Source: Actinidia chinensis (lineage: Eukaryota > Streptophyta > Magnoliopsida > Ericales > Actinidiaceae). From it: DNA of 17,894 nt. Positions 1 through 9,065 of the stretch are shown here, one piece after another. The stretch covers positions 7,501-25,394 of the forward strand of contig VIGQ01000697.1 of NCBI GenBank assembly GCA_009663005.1, written 5' to 3'. Both the position numbers and the translations under genes were made by a program. Numbering within the stretch: position 1 is the stretch's first letter; every line of letters begins with the position of its first letter. Under the pieces are notes generated by a model. That model did not search any database, was not told the DNA's origin, and saw only the letters and a list, made by a program, of their open reading frames with translations.

Positions 1-557
1 TTTTTTGTTTCCCAGATTACCTTTTTTTTTTAAGTTTCTAATTTTATCCAATTTTTTTTCTCCAGTTTTTGTTAATGTCCCCCCCCCCGAATCCTAAAAG
101 GTTATAAGATTTTGGTCTTATTTAAAAGGGGGATAATTATAGTAGGAACCCATTAGTTGTTTGATGTACCTTATTTGCATTTAAATTCTCTGTGAGGTAA
201 AACAGATACACATTTATGTCCTTTTTTAGTCAAGTTTAGATTTTGCCATTATTTAAATAGTAGTTTGATTAGCTCGGTTTCTTCTTTGGTAGTCGTCTAC
301 AATCTCATATTGAAGTTCTGCGCAAGCAATCCACGTTGGTGGATTGTTATGTCTAGGTGTATGTTTTCGAGAATTTTTTGGCGTGTTTCTATGTTCGTAT
401 TGAAACTGATTTTGTGTAGGTATATTATTCATATTGTATTGCGTTTTATTTTTGATAACGATGTGAACGTGATGAACGGTTGTTTATTTTTTTTTGACAA
501 ATGACTTTTTAAATTTTCTTGTCCTTATTCGTATTAGAGCAGTAGTATTCTGTTTGG
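1..557. other. T-rich non-coding stretch
   Basis: The + strand is strongly T-rich, with T8-T10 runs and a C10 run at 79-88. This is the composition of a plant intron or 3' flank transcribed from the + strand, but no exon, splice-bounded open frame or TE end can be fixed here. A 79-codon open frame at 265-504 has a low-complexity, Phe/Ile/Val-rich translation typical of T-rich DNA and is not called. Nothing else is seen. Confidence 0.5.
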
Positions 558-616
558 TAGTTGAATCTGTGTTTTTTGTTAGTTGAATTAGTGATTTTTT
601 TAGTTGAATCTGTAAG
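558..616. repeat. Short tandem repeat, 3 copies of 21-22 bp
   Basis: The motif TAGTTGAATCTGTG starts at 558. Diverged copies start at 580 (TAGTTGAATTAGTG) and 601 (TAGTTGAATCTGTA), each followed by a T-rich spacer. The spacing is 22 and then 21 bp. It is seen directly. No function is suggested; replication slippage is the simplest origin. Confidence 0.75.
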
Positions 617-1910
617 TTGTGATAAATTTCCTACTGTTGATTGTATTTTTTTTTTACCGAATATGGAGAAGCAAGTGGTTTTGTTGTGCAAGTTTGGTGA
701 TCACACGACTGCAATTAGGTTGCTTGAAATTTCTACATCTCTCAGCTGAACCAGAATTTTTTCAATGTTGCCATTGGAGTAGTTATTCACTATATATTGA
801 ATGTTCCAGCTAAGAATATGTCAATTTCAGTTGTTTTACAATTGTAGGTAAATGTGATATGCTGCCGACCTTGTTGTCAATATGTAAGGATATAACAGTT
901 AGCAGTGATAAAGTTCACCCAATCATATCAATTGAACATATACACTAACAGATAAACTCAACATTCTATTTCTTTCGAATTTGTTACAAAATAATGTTGA
1001 CATTAAAATTGCAGAACACAGAGAGATTATCCATGACCGATTTCATAAAACTATATATATATTGTACAATTAGGTTTTTAAGCGTTTATGACATTTCGAT
1101 ATTAAAAATGGAATACTTCGTAATAATGGAACTCGTCGAATTTCTGAAATTCAAATGATGTTGACAACTAAGAGGATGAACATATTACTCATTTTCTTCC
1201 CCACTTGGAATACAAATGATGATCGAAGGACTTCAATGGATGATTTTGTGGATTTTGATGCTTAAATCTTCAAGGAAATAGAACGGAGAGTGCAACGATG
1301 TTGAGAACAATTTTTTGGGAAATTTCATATAAGTGGGAGGTTGGGACATAAATAATATAAGTGAAGACAAAGCTTGAAAAGTAATATCACAGACATGGAG
1401 TCCAAATGGTGGCTGGATCATACTCTTAATTAAATTCTCTTGGTACCCCTTGAGAAATCTTATTACACCCACCTTCTTCTCCTCTTCCATTCACAAACCC
1501 TAGTTGGCATCGCCACCACCACTACCTCCGTTTACTACCCGCCTCACCCTCTCTTTTGTCCATTTCTATCTCTTTGTTCCTTCCTATTATAGTATACATC
1601 TGCTTGTCGCTATCCACTACACCCACGATTCTGTAACCCCCATAGGCAAATAAATAACCCATTAGACAAATACGAAAACAAGTTTACACATAACAGATTG
1701 ATTAGCAACACGAGTGTGAACAGTCCTTAGCCTCTCGAGTAGCAAATCTGGTGGGGATCTGTAGAGGACAAAGATGCATAGACGAGGAAACACGCTTTTC
1801 CCTAGTAGTTGTTTTAGATTTGGGTGTCATGTATTTGAAAAAGACAAAATCAATTAGATCAACCCTCAAGAATTGTTCAATCCATCAAAGCTATACATGA
1901 ATCTGTGAGC
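617..1910. other. Unclassified intergenic or TE-derived DNA
   Basis: No supported gene. A short + frame (663-749) begins at an ATG after a T11 tract and encodes 28 residues, but it has no flanking evidence. A minus frame at 1490-1233 (85 codons) starts with an acidic-basic stretch, MEEEKKVG, and then becomes low-complexity; I do not recognise it. Around 1470-1600 the + strand is pyrimidine-rich, with CCACCACCACTACC and an AAACCCTAG telo-box-like word at 1495-1503. That looks like a plant 5' leader, but no open frame follows it. The block may be repeat-derived. Confidence 0.4.
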
Positions 1911-2004
1911 GCCATGGCTTAAAAATAATTTTTATTTTCTTAAAAAATATTCTTGAGGAGGAAACCCGATTTCGTTCATATACAATTACTGTGGATAGAC
2001 CAAC

Positions 2005-2204
2005 AAAAGATATTTAGAATGGACGAGAATAATTGCTTGTGTATTTCCTTATATTAATATTGTATCAATATGCTTCTATTTATACACAAAGTAAAAAAAA
2101 ATAAAAATAATAATATTAGATCAAAGCTAATAATAAAGGAACTAAATTAACCTAAATCAGGAAAATATTATATGAATATCCTAAAATATTTTCTATTTCC
2201 AACA
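2005..2204 (-). mobile_element. Copia-like solo LTR inserted in copy 1
   Basis: A 200 bp insertion flanked by perfect 5 bp direct repeats CCAAC (2000-2004 and 2205-2209). The homologous place in copy 2 (6086-6093, GACCAACC) is uninterrupted, which gives an empty site. Read on the minus strand it starts TGTTGGAAATAG, a start common in plant Ty1/copia LTRs. It has a TATA-like TATAAATAG at 2084-2076 roughly 120 bp in, followed by AT-rich sequence suited to transcript start and end. The far end (AAAAGATATT on +) lacks the expected TG/CA terminus, so that end has mutated or the last bases are lost. No internal region or second LTR is present, so it is best read as a solo LTR left by recombination, or a TRIM relic. 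Confidence 0.7.
2076..2084 (-). promoter_or_regulatory. TATA-box-like motif of the solo LTR
   Basis: CTATTTATA on +, that is TATAAATAG on the minus strand, sits where an LTR promoter would lie, upstream of a T/A-rich presumed R region. It is predicted from motif and position only. The element is old and activity is not implied. Confidence 0.35.
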
Positions 2205-2688
2205 CCAACGATCCATAATCTTTAGATGTTTTCGCTTTCGTTAATTCCACGTTAGCTAAATTTACGGACGGAAGATCCAAGTTTTGAAGTCGCTCACCTA
2301 GTTATATGTTCTAGAAAAACATATCATATGTTGACTCCGTGGATAATACTAGTCCCTAAATATGGATCCGGGGGCTAAAGTACTGAGTGAAAAGATATTA
2401 GGCATACACTCAGCCCTAACCACATTGTTATTCCACTACGCAAAACGTGTAATTATTTATGTTAATTAAATAAATAAAACTCTTTCACTATGCATGAATA
2501 AGTCATATTGCGACAATGCAATAAAATAAATAAATAAAAAAAATAAATTAAATTCCCATCAATCCTACCATCATGAGAAGCTGTTAAAATCCAAATCATC
2601 CTGCATTTATATAAAAATATTCATAGCTTCTCATTCTAAATGTGGGGGGGATCAATATCCATCTTATAATGGTTGAAAAGCTCTTAAA

Positions 2689-2705
2689 AAGAGCTACAAG
2701 GTAGT
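2689..2705. repeat. Perfect 7 bp hairpin
   Basis: AGCTCTT, a 3-base loop AAA, then AAGAGCT. It lies in copy 1 at the edge of the segment where about 1.1 kb is missing relative to copy 2. Copy 2 has the related but imperfect AAAAGATCTTTAAAAG. Whether the hairpin relates to the deletion is unknown. Confidence 0.6.
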
Positions 2706-2830
2706 AGAAACCAATTGAAACTGTTATGAACTTTAATTATGAAAATAGGGCAAAAACAGACTTTTGCGACTGACATTCTAGGCAATGCCTTTTGCAAAAC
2801 GAATTAAATTTATTTCTCTGCCAGCGTAAG

Positions 2831-3110
2831 TAGGGCTGTCACGGGTCGGGTTGGGTTTGTGGTCACTCGACAACCCAACCGACTTGGTCGGGTTGGAGAA
2901 TTTTGGGTCCAAATCTGATCCAATACATATTCTAATCGATCGGTCGGTAGAATTTGATCGGATGGGTTCGGGTTGGATAAAAATTATAACATTTTAGTAA
3001 ATCTTTTTACCGGGATTGGCGCGTCGGATTGGATGATTTAATGGCCCCGACATTTTTCCAAACCGCATGTGATCGGGGTCAGATAGTGGCAAAATATTTG
3101 CACAAACATA
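2831..3110 (+). mobile_element. hAT-like (Ac-type) non-autonomous insertion, one end recognisable
   Basis: Copy 2 (around 7755-7765) lacks this 280 bp block, so it is an insertion in copy 1. Its left end TAGGGCTGTCACGGGTCGGG resembles the common plant hAT terminal sequence TAGGGCTGTCAA followed by GGGTCGGGTTGGG. Flanks AGCGTAAG (2823-2830) and ATGTGAAG (3111-3118) are weakly alike, and both resemble CGCTAAAG of the empty site in copy 2, which fits a decayed 8 bp target duplication. An internal inverted repeat (GTCGGGTTGGGTT at 2845-2857 against CAACCCAACCGAC at 2871-2883) is clear. The right end does not mirror the left terminus, so it is eroded or the class is wrong. Confidence 0.5.
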
Positions 3111-3284
3111 ATGTGAAGCCTAAAAAACTTCCTAAAAAGGGCGAGGGATTCATATAGTTTGAAAAGCTTGAGAGTCAATTCAAAAGATCAATAAAAAGTT
3201 AACATCCAAGTTCTTCATTATCAGGAGGTGAGGTGATTCAACACGGGATTAAATATTACGAAGGATCAAAATAGGATGTCTACA

Positions 3285-3527
3285 AATGCCCCTCCTTTGA
3301 AGACTTGGTGTAGCAACTGCGTCAACATGAGAGGGAATGTCAATCTAAAAGACAAAACATTTGTTGAGAGCATACTATTTAGGCTAAAAATAAAAATCCG
3401 TGAAACTCAATGAAAAATCTAAGTGATTGCATTTTCTCAATTTGCCCTACGAGCCTTTGCACAGAATCAAACCAACGTAGTTCATGAGGTAATATTTTGC
3501 AATATTTTCATTTTAAGAATAGATTTT
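3285..3527. other. Sequence after repeat copy 1, no gene
   Basis: Begins AATGCCCCTCCTTTGAAGAC directly after the presumed LTR end. If copy 1 is a 5' LTR, a primer-binding site would be expected here, but no convincing tRNA 3'-end complement (TGG...) is seen. No open frame is worth calling. Confidence 0.4.
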
Positions 3528-4295
3528 GTGTAGGCGGTTCTAACCACCATTTCACATTTTTTTTTTTTTGATTTTAATGGTTTCTAAATGGTTCTACCAA
3601 CAATTCAAAACGAATTAATTTTTTTAAAATTTAGTGGTTTCCATCACTGTCAGAGAAGACTTTAACAAGCTTAGTAGTTCTATAACGTTTTCTAACAAAT
3701 ACTAACCATAATTCAGAAATCTGTTTTAGTGATTCTATCACTATTCAAAATAATTTTTGGAGGTTTGTGATTTTACCACTAATTCAACCCATTTCTTTTT
3801 GTAAAATCTAGCATTTTACCCCATTTTGAAAAGATTTTAACAAATTTTAGCAGTTCTAACCACCATTAAAAATCATTTCTTAAATTTATAATTCACCACC
3901 ATTTAAAATCATTTCTAATCGCTAGTCTTGACCACCCTTTAAACCGTTTCTAAAAGCCTAGTGTTCTAAGTTTCTACTACCAATTATTCAAAAGAAAACA
4001 GATTCAAGTGATTCTACCACAATTCAAGAACTAGCTTAGTGATTCTAATTACTATCCAACGATCTTTTAGTAGTCAACAAATTCCTAATAATTCCACTAT
4101 CATTCCGCATAAATTGAAGTGATTCTAGCATCATTCCACCAATTTTAGTGATACTATCACCATTCCGCACAACTTTTAATGGTTCCACCATCATTCCGAA
4201 CAAACTATAATGATTTTATCATCATGCTTCACAAATTCTAGTGGGTTCCACCATCATTCCAAACAAACTGTAATGATTATATCATGCCAATCATG
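3528..4295. repeat. Degenerate minisatellite, about 31 bp unit, roughly 19 units, hairpin-bearing
   Basis: Units follow the pattern AGTGATTCTACCACCATTCC then GAACAAATTTT. Spacing measured on the CATTCC/CATGC word is 31, 29, 31, 31, 32 and 28 bp (4101, 4132, 4161, 4192, 4223, 4255, 4283). The array is most regular at its right end and decays leftward, with units stretched or merged by T-rich insertions (3560-3640, 3780-3840). Many units contain a 5 bp inverted repeat with a 3-base loop at the same phase. Perfect examples are 3729-3741, 4148-4160, 4179-4191, 4210-4222 and 4273-4285. Tandem arrays of this kind are known in untranslated regions of Tat/Ogre-type elements, which fits the position between the two LTR-like copies. 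Confidence 0.85.
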
Positions 4296-4426
4296 AAAAA
4301 TCCATATCCATGGATGCATCGACAATTTTCTAATTCATTGGACCTTTCAATTTTTTTGGACAATGCATAACATCATATGAGGGTTAAATTTGATCTTTCA
4401 CAAAAAACATCTTTTCCACAAAACAA
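4296..4426. other. Short stretch without gene
   Basis: AT-rich sequence joining the minisatellite to a primer-binding-site relic. The word ATGGATGCA recurs at 4312 and 4586 in different contexts. No coding or TE terminus is seen. Confidence 0.35.
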
Positions 4427-4472
4427 GGATCGAACGGGACCTGCCTTGACCCATAAGCTCTAACACCAAATG
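4427..4472 (-). mobile_element. Copia-type LTR/primer-binding-site junction relic
   Basis: On the minus strand the sequence reads ...CCTTCCA, TT, TGGTGTTAGAGC (4468-4457). The last word matches 10 of 12 bases of TGGTATCAGAGC, the complement of the plant initiator-Met tRNA 3' end and the usual primer-binding site of Ty1/copia elements. The layout CA, two bases, then TGG is the standard junction of a 5' LTR with its internal region. It is followed by GTTCGATCC (4435-4427), a word often found just after such sites. The LTR would extend right of 4471 on +, but its other end was not found. Confidence 0.45.
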
Positions 4473-5301
4473 GAAGGGACTTGTTGCATTTTGCAAATTC
4501 TGTGTAATGTGCTTCGCCAATTTTCCCTCAAATTCATCTAGTCAATGAAGGTGGTGATGTTCAATTAACATCTCTTTCAACTCCATGGATGCACAGGAAT
4601 TTGCAAAAAAACACACTGAGGTGGTTCCTTAGATGAACAAATTTTCTTTTTTTAAAAAAAAAAAAAAAAAACCCTTTAAAGACATGATCAAAATACATGA
4701 ACACAAAACACTCTCTTGAGTTTCAATTCACATGGTTATGCACTTAATAAAATGATAGACACCTCAGAGGGTTTCAGAATGCTAAAGTTTAATGGAGATA
4801 TCTTTTCCACGATATTTGGGAGCTATCGCAACAAGCTAAAAGATTGAAAATTTTCCTTTCATACTCATGATTTTATACACATGCCTAGCGAAGTTCCCTC
4901 TTGATCATTTACTTGTCAAGAAAGTATTAAGCATTCTAGAGTGGAGAATTATGTGCCCTCAATATTGCCATGCCCCTTGTTAAACATCTCAAAAATGTGC
5001 ATCTATTAGCAAATGAACATTGCATCCTACTTCAATGCAGAATTGAATGTTTTCTCATGCATTATGTGTTGGTCGTTTAAGCAAATGAAAGGGGTGCATG
5101 CCCCTAGTCTTCGAACAAGTCCATACATTTCTACCCCAAAATGTTTTAGCAACGTATCAAAGAATTTTTGTTTCTTTTTCATTTTTTTTTGAATAAGATA
5201 AAGAGTGGGTGGGTAGGTGTACTCAAGGTTGTAACATTCTATTGCAGGCATAAAAAAATAAATAATAATTTTTATTTTTTTTTTTAAAAAAAGTTTAATT
5301 A
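4473..5301. other. Unclassified TE-like DNA with T7A18 tract
   Basis: A T7 then A18 run lies at 4647-4671. No gene is seen. The minus frame at 5251-5027 (74 codons) runs through a T-rich/A-rich low-complexity tract (lysine-rich KKMKKKQK) and is not called. If the junction at 4472 is real, the first few hundred bases here are a decayed copia LTR. Confidence 0.35.
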
Positions 5302-5346
5302 CGTTAACTGACTCAAATTAATTTGGCTCCCGTTAACTGACTCAAA
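5302..5346. repeat. Direct repeat of 16 bp, 29 bp period
   Basis: CGTTAACTGACTCAAA occurs at 5302-5317 and again, identical, at 5331-5346. The block is bracketed by T-rich homopolymers (5270-5285 and 5355-5370). It is a simple two-copy tandem duplication. Confidence 0.85.
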
Positions 5347-5370
5347 CTGGCCATTTTTTTTTTTTTTTTA

Positions 5371-5948
5371 TTTAAAATGATAGTTTAAATTACTACAACT
5401 CATCTACTTCCCAAAAGCATCCACGGTTGGTTATCATAGTATCGAACAACATTCCTTTTGCCTTTTAGTAATTTAGTAGTCTCTCAGAGAACATGGAAAG
5501 CCCATTTTAGAACAAGCCATGATCATTTGCGGCAACTCATAATTCACATTCAAACCACAATTCCATTTCCATTCCTGGCACACAAGGTCAAGATGCAATA
5601 GTAGTGAGACCCCGTCCTAGTTTGGGATAAGAGCGAGTCGCTACATGATTACTAGGTTAATTTACCTCAAGAAAATTGTTACAGGGCTAGGATTTCGGAT
5701 ACACACCTATCAAAGCGTGCACTTAGATTAATCATCGACCACAACACTTGGTGGTTGACTAGATGTAATGTAAACCTTCTACCTTTTGAATACCACAGGG
5801 TCAAGGCACAATAAGGTACCCCGCCCAAGAGGTTTCTCAATACTAGCATAACTCGCAAGGGTGAGCACCAGAGGCATCCTACAGAAAATCATATGCAAAA
5901 AATAAAAAATAAAAAATGACTTAAATATTTAATTTAATAAATCAAAAA
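5371..5948. other. Unclassified repeat-like DNA upstream of copy 2
   Basis: No gene. Around 5605-5650 the words GAGACCCCGTCCTAG and GAGCGAGTCGCTACA have the look of the start of a second kind of plant gypsy LTR (GTGACGCCCCG-type starts), but no end, duplication or partner copy is visible. Roughly 5690-5870 has higher GC than its surroundings, without an open frame. Confidence 0.35.
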
Positions 5949-7910
5949 TGCTTTCAAGTTTAGCCCATTTTTGGGTCCCAATAGAGTCGCCACTATGAAT
6001 GCCATGACTCAAAAATAATTTTTAATTTTCTTAAAAAAAATTATTGAGAAGGAAAACTAATTCTGCTCATATACAATCATTGCAAATAGACCAACCATCC
6101 ATAATCTTTAGACGTTTTCATCAATTCTAAATTGGCTAAAATTAGAGACAAGAGGTCAAACTTTTGAAGTCGTCACCTAGTTATAAGTCCTAGAAAACTA
6201 TATTGTATTTTGACTCCGTGAATAGTACTAGTCCCAATCATTCCAAAAGATGGGTGGGTCTGCAGGCTAAACTACCGAGTGAAAATGTACTAGGCATTCA
6301 CTTAGCCTAACCACATGGTTAGCCTCTACTAATTAAATAAACTTAATACGATGCATGAACAATTAATTTAATGCGACATGTAACAAAAAATAACATAAAT
6401 ACATAAAATAAAATTAAAATTTCAAACTGCCTGCCATTATGTGATCTTTAAGATTCGAGTTCAACCATCAGTTCTAAAAGGAAAACATGATTGATTACAA
6501 AACTTCGGCGTTGTTAAGGGGATACACACTTAAAATATGATGTCTAACCAACTCCCTTAAGATATCAACTTCACAATATAAAAATAAATAAATAAATAAA
6601 ATCTACCATACAGCCAACAAAGTTATTCTAAATAAATATGAATCAAATAATTCAACCTACATGAATGCAACCTAAATATTTACGATAAGTTTAGGAAAGC
6701 ACATGGAAGATATTGATCAACTCATATCAATACCCACATTAACAACATATCTGCTAGCATGATATCAAGTCAACCAAATTCATATCTTATCTAACCAAAA
6801 CAGAAAAGAAATCATAAATCTAACCCTAAACCAAAAATATAAATCCTAATGTACATGCACATGCGATCTAAAAGACCTAAAAAAAACTAACTAGAGGAGA
6901 AATACTACCATTTTAAAGCAAGAACACCGCAGATCACATCAGACACCAAACGAATTGAACACACCAAAGTTGAATCACGGACTTCTCCTCAAATCAATCT
7001 GATTCTTCACAAGTTTTCAAACTCTCGAGAAATCTAGAAAACCTAAATTAATACTAATAGTGTATGGATTCTGTCTAATTTTTATAAAAATAAATATTTT
7101 CTCACTTTTTTATTTTGAAATCCTCCATTAAAAAAATCAACCCTATTTTTACTCTCTACCCTTCTATCAATGATACAAGGGTCATATTTTTATAGTTAGG
7201 TGAGTAGATCTAGTAGGAAACCAAACCTACTATAATTCCTTGAAGAGCATAGATTGAAAGTATTTTGATTTATGAAAATCGCTTCATATTAATGTTCTCC
7301 AAAATATTTTATCATTATACAGGCTTTGCATTTGTCCATAATGACCAAAAAATGAAAACCTAGGTCAAATATCGGTCAAACTCAGTTTAGATAATCCTTG
7401 TTTAGTGGGCCAACTTTGCGGCCTTGGAGTCCGGATTCATACAACTCCGATTTGAGTAGTTCTGGAATAGTTGGAAAAGTTAAGTGACTATTTTCAAGCG
7501 CAATTGGTTTGAGTCCAATATACTTTGTAACTTAGAAGATATGACCATTTTAGTAAAATATTCATATATGGTTGGTTTTAAATCGGATCAAAATTCATTT
7601 TATATAGTTAAAAAGATCTTTAAAAGTAATACAATATAATGAAAAACAATTTAAAAATGTTATGAACTTTAATTACAAAAATAGGGCTGAAAATAGACTC
7701 TTGCAACGGGCATTCAAGGCAATTGGCCACTTTACATGAATTAATTTATTTCTACCATCGCTAAAGCATAAAAAGTTTTCTAAAAGGGGTAGAGGGATTC
7801 ACAATAGTTTGAAAACTTGTAGTCAATTCAGGACGATAAAGGATTTAATATCCAAAGTTTTAGTTAGCCGCTATTAAAAATTATGGAAGGTAAAAATGAG
7901 GGGTCTTACA
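5949..7910 (+). mobile_element. Long repeat copy 2, probable Tat/Ogre-type LTR, longer version
   Basis: Contains GGGTCCCAATAGAGTCGCCAC (5973-5993), a word typical near the 5' end of plant Tat-lineage LTRs. All blocks shared with copy 1 follow, ending in GGGGTCTTACA at 7910. The 3' ends of the copies align well (ATTAAA...AAAAT...GTCT(T)ACA) and the flanks then diverge. The start is uncertain: TG at 5949-5950 is the best candidate, giving about 1.96 kb, a plausible LTR length for this lineage. The middle (about 6425-7610) has no counterpart in copy 1; its style (AAGGGTCATATTTTTATAG near 7188) fits LTR leader sequence, so a deletion in copy 1 is more likely than an insertion here. No coding domain is present. 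It could be the 3' LTR of one non-autonomous element with copy 1, or an independent solo LTR. Confidence 0.6.
6581..6601. repeat. (AAAT)n microsatellite
   Basis: A short run of AAATAAATAAATAAAT-type repeats inside repeat copy 2. A similar A/T tetranucleotide run lies at about 2521-2545 in copy 1, at a comparable place in the alignment, so the seed may be ancestral. Confidence 0.7.
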
Positions 7911-9057
7911 GAATCATTTCACAAGGAGGTGCAAATATCCTACTAAAACAATACCAAACAATTGTACCATGACAATGCAAAGTCTTTAATAACTCCACTT
8001 TCATCACAAGGGAGGTCTAGTAGTTGTATTCTGACAGAGATGGGAAAACCAACCTCAATTCTTATAAGACCTTGATCTCGCAAACAACTGCAAGAGAAAG
8101 TGAGGGGAGGGAAAGCTCTCTAAGACCTGCAATGTTGAGCTAAGAATTCAGGTGCCAACAAACAATTCCCCAAAAACAAGCCATCATAGCACGTTTTTTC
8201 ACTTTGTAAAAATAAGTAACAACATGAAGGGAAATTAATTGCGGAGGTGGTCGTATTTTGAAACTCTATGGTTAGATTCACTGAAACAACAGCGTGATAA
8301 GTGGCACTTCGGCCCCTTTTCTTTTTGGCTGAGCAAAAGCACGGGTTATCTGCTTTGTTCTTTGATAAATGAACCGTTCCTAAAACTAGAAAATCACATC
8401 TACAAATGAAACTCTGTCTATGCGGAGTCAAGCCTAAAAGACAAAATAACCTTTATTCCATTCTCATAATATAAAGATTTCATTGTATGATATAACCTTT
8501 ATTCCATCTCTAATTTTCATGTGCAAACAAAATAATAAAAACTACGAAAAAGAGGAATTTTTTTAGGCAGCAAGTGGCCGCTCTCCAAAATTGGCCGTAG
8601 GTGATTGGGATGTTTTTTATAGTTAGGTAAAAGCAATTGTCTAGTGAATGCGAACACAAGTACACCTTCATAAGTTAAACTCTTCAAGCTAAGCAATTTT
8701 TTTTGAGGGATGGCGACAAATATTCAAAATATTAGACATGCAGATTCCCTATGACACCTATGACAGAACCTCGATATTAATAAAACAAATAAAATCATAC
8801 TTTACAAAATCATCATAGTGAAACAACAAACTGAAACTGAACATGAATCTAAAAAACTTTTTAAAAAGTTAATAACAAGGCAGTCTAAAGCAAACAAAAG
8901 ACAACAGATCCAATATGCATAGAAAGGTTAAGTGCCCCATGCTTGTGCAAAAGAATTGTACTCCTTCGAGGACTGGACGGTTTCGGAGGAAAAAAAAACA
9001 ATGAATTTTTGGACAAAAAAGTTGTATTTTCAAGTGTCGGTGGAAAAGGATGGAGAA
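7911..9057. other. Unclassified, gene-free stretch
   Basis: The longest open frame of the window lies here: minus 8431-8120, 103 codons from an ATG. Its translation has no signal peptide, clear domain or recognisable motif. It is rich in Cys, Ser, Thr and Asn and I do not recognise it. With no flanking splice or promoter evidence it is treated as chance or an eroded TE fragment. A GGCCGCTCTCCAAAATTGGCCG word near 8577 and AT-rich sequence at 8760-8900 suggest old repeats, without defined ends. Confidence 0.4.
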
Positions 9058-9058
9058 T

Positions 9059-9065
9059 ATGTATG
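9059..9065. repeat. Target-site duplication, left copy (ATGTATG)
   Basis: ATGTATG here is repeated exactly at 9462-9468. The bases before differ (T and G), so 7 of 8 positions match, as expected for the 8 bp duplication of hAT elements. Confidence 0.75.

Larger units (their letters stand above)
1911..3284 (+). mobile_element. Diverged long repeat copy 1, probable Tat/Ogre-type Ty3/gypsy LTR remnant
   Basis: Four blocks (1911-2004, 2210 to about 2550, about 2685-2830, 3111-3284) match, in the same order and orientation, blocks of the second copy at 6001-7910. I estimate roughly 80% identity by eye in the best stretch (TTGACTCCGTG, AATACTAGTCCC). Motifs such as GGATCCGGGGGCTAAAGTAC followed by TTAGGCATACACTCAGCC resemble the conserved part of plant Tat-lineage LTRs. 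That assignment comes from memory of the family, not a search. The copy ends in GATGTCTACA at 3284, after which the copies diverge, as expected at an LTR 3' end (CA). It lacks about 1.1 kb found in copy 2 and carries two nested insertions. The orientation given is that of the presumed CA end. Confidence 0.6.

Noticed and set aside
1233..1490. 85-codon minus frame starting MEEEKKVG
   Set aside because: No recognisable family and low-complexity parts; the sequence style around 1420-1470 suggests a dispersed repeat.
3528..4295. CRISPR-like array
   Set aside because: Repeats are contiguous and degenerate, without unique spacers, and the DNA is plant nuclear; it is a minisatellite.
8120..8431. 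103-codon minus open frame, the longest in the window
   Set aside because: No domain, signal, splice or promoter support; the length is reachable by chance in 18 kb and I do not recognise the translation.
7182..8625. Shared 15 bp word TTTTTATAGTTAGGT at about 7187 and 8612
   Set aside because: The match does not extend on either side; chance in AT-rich DNA.
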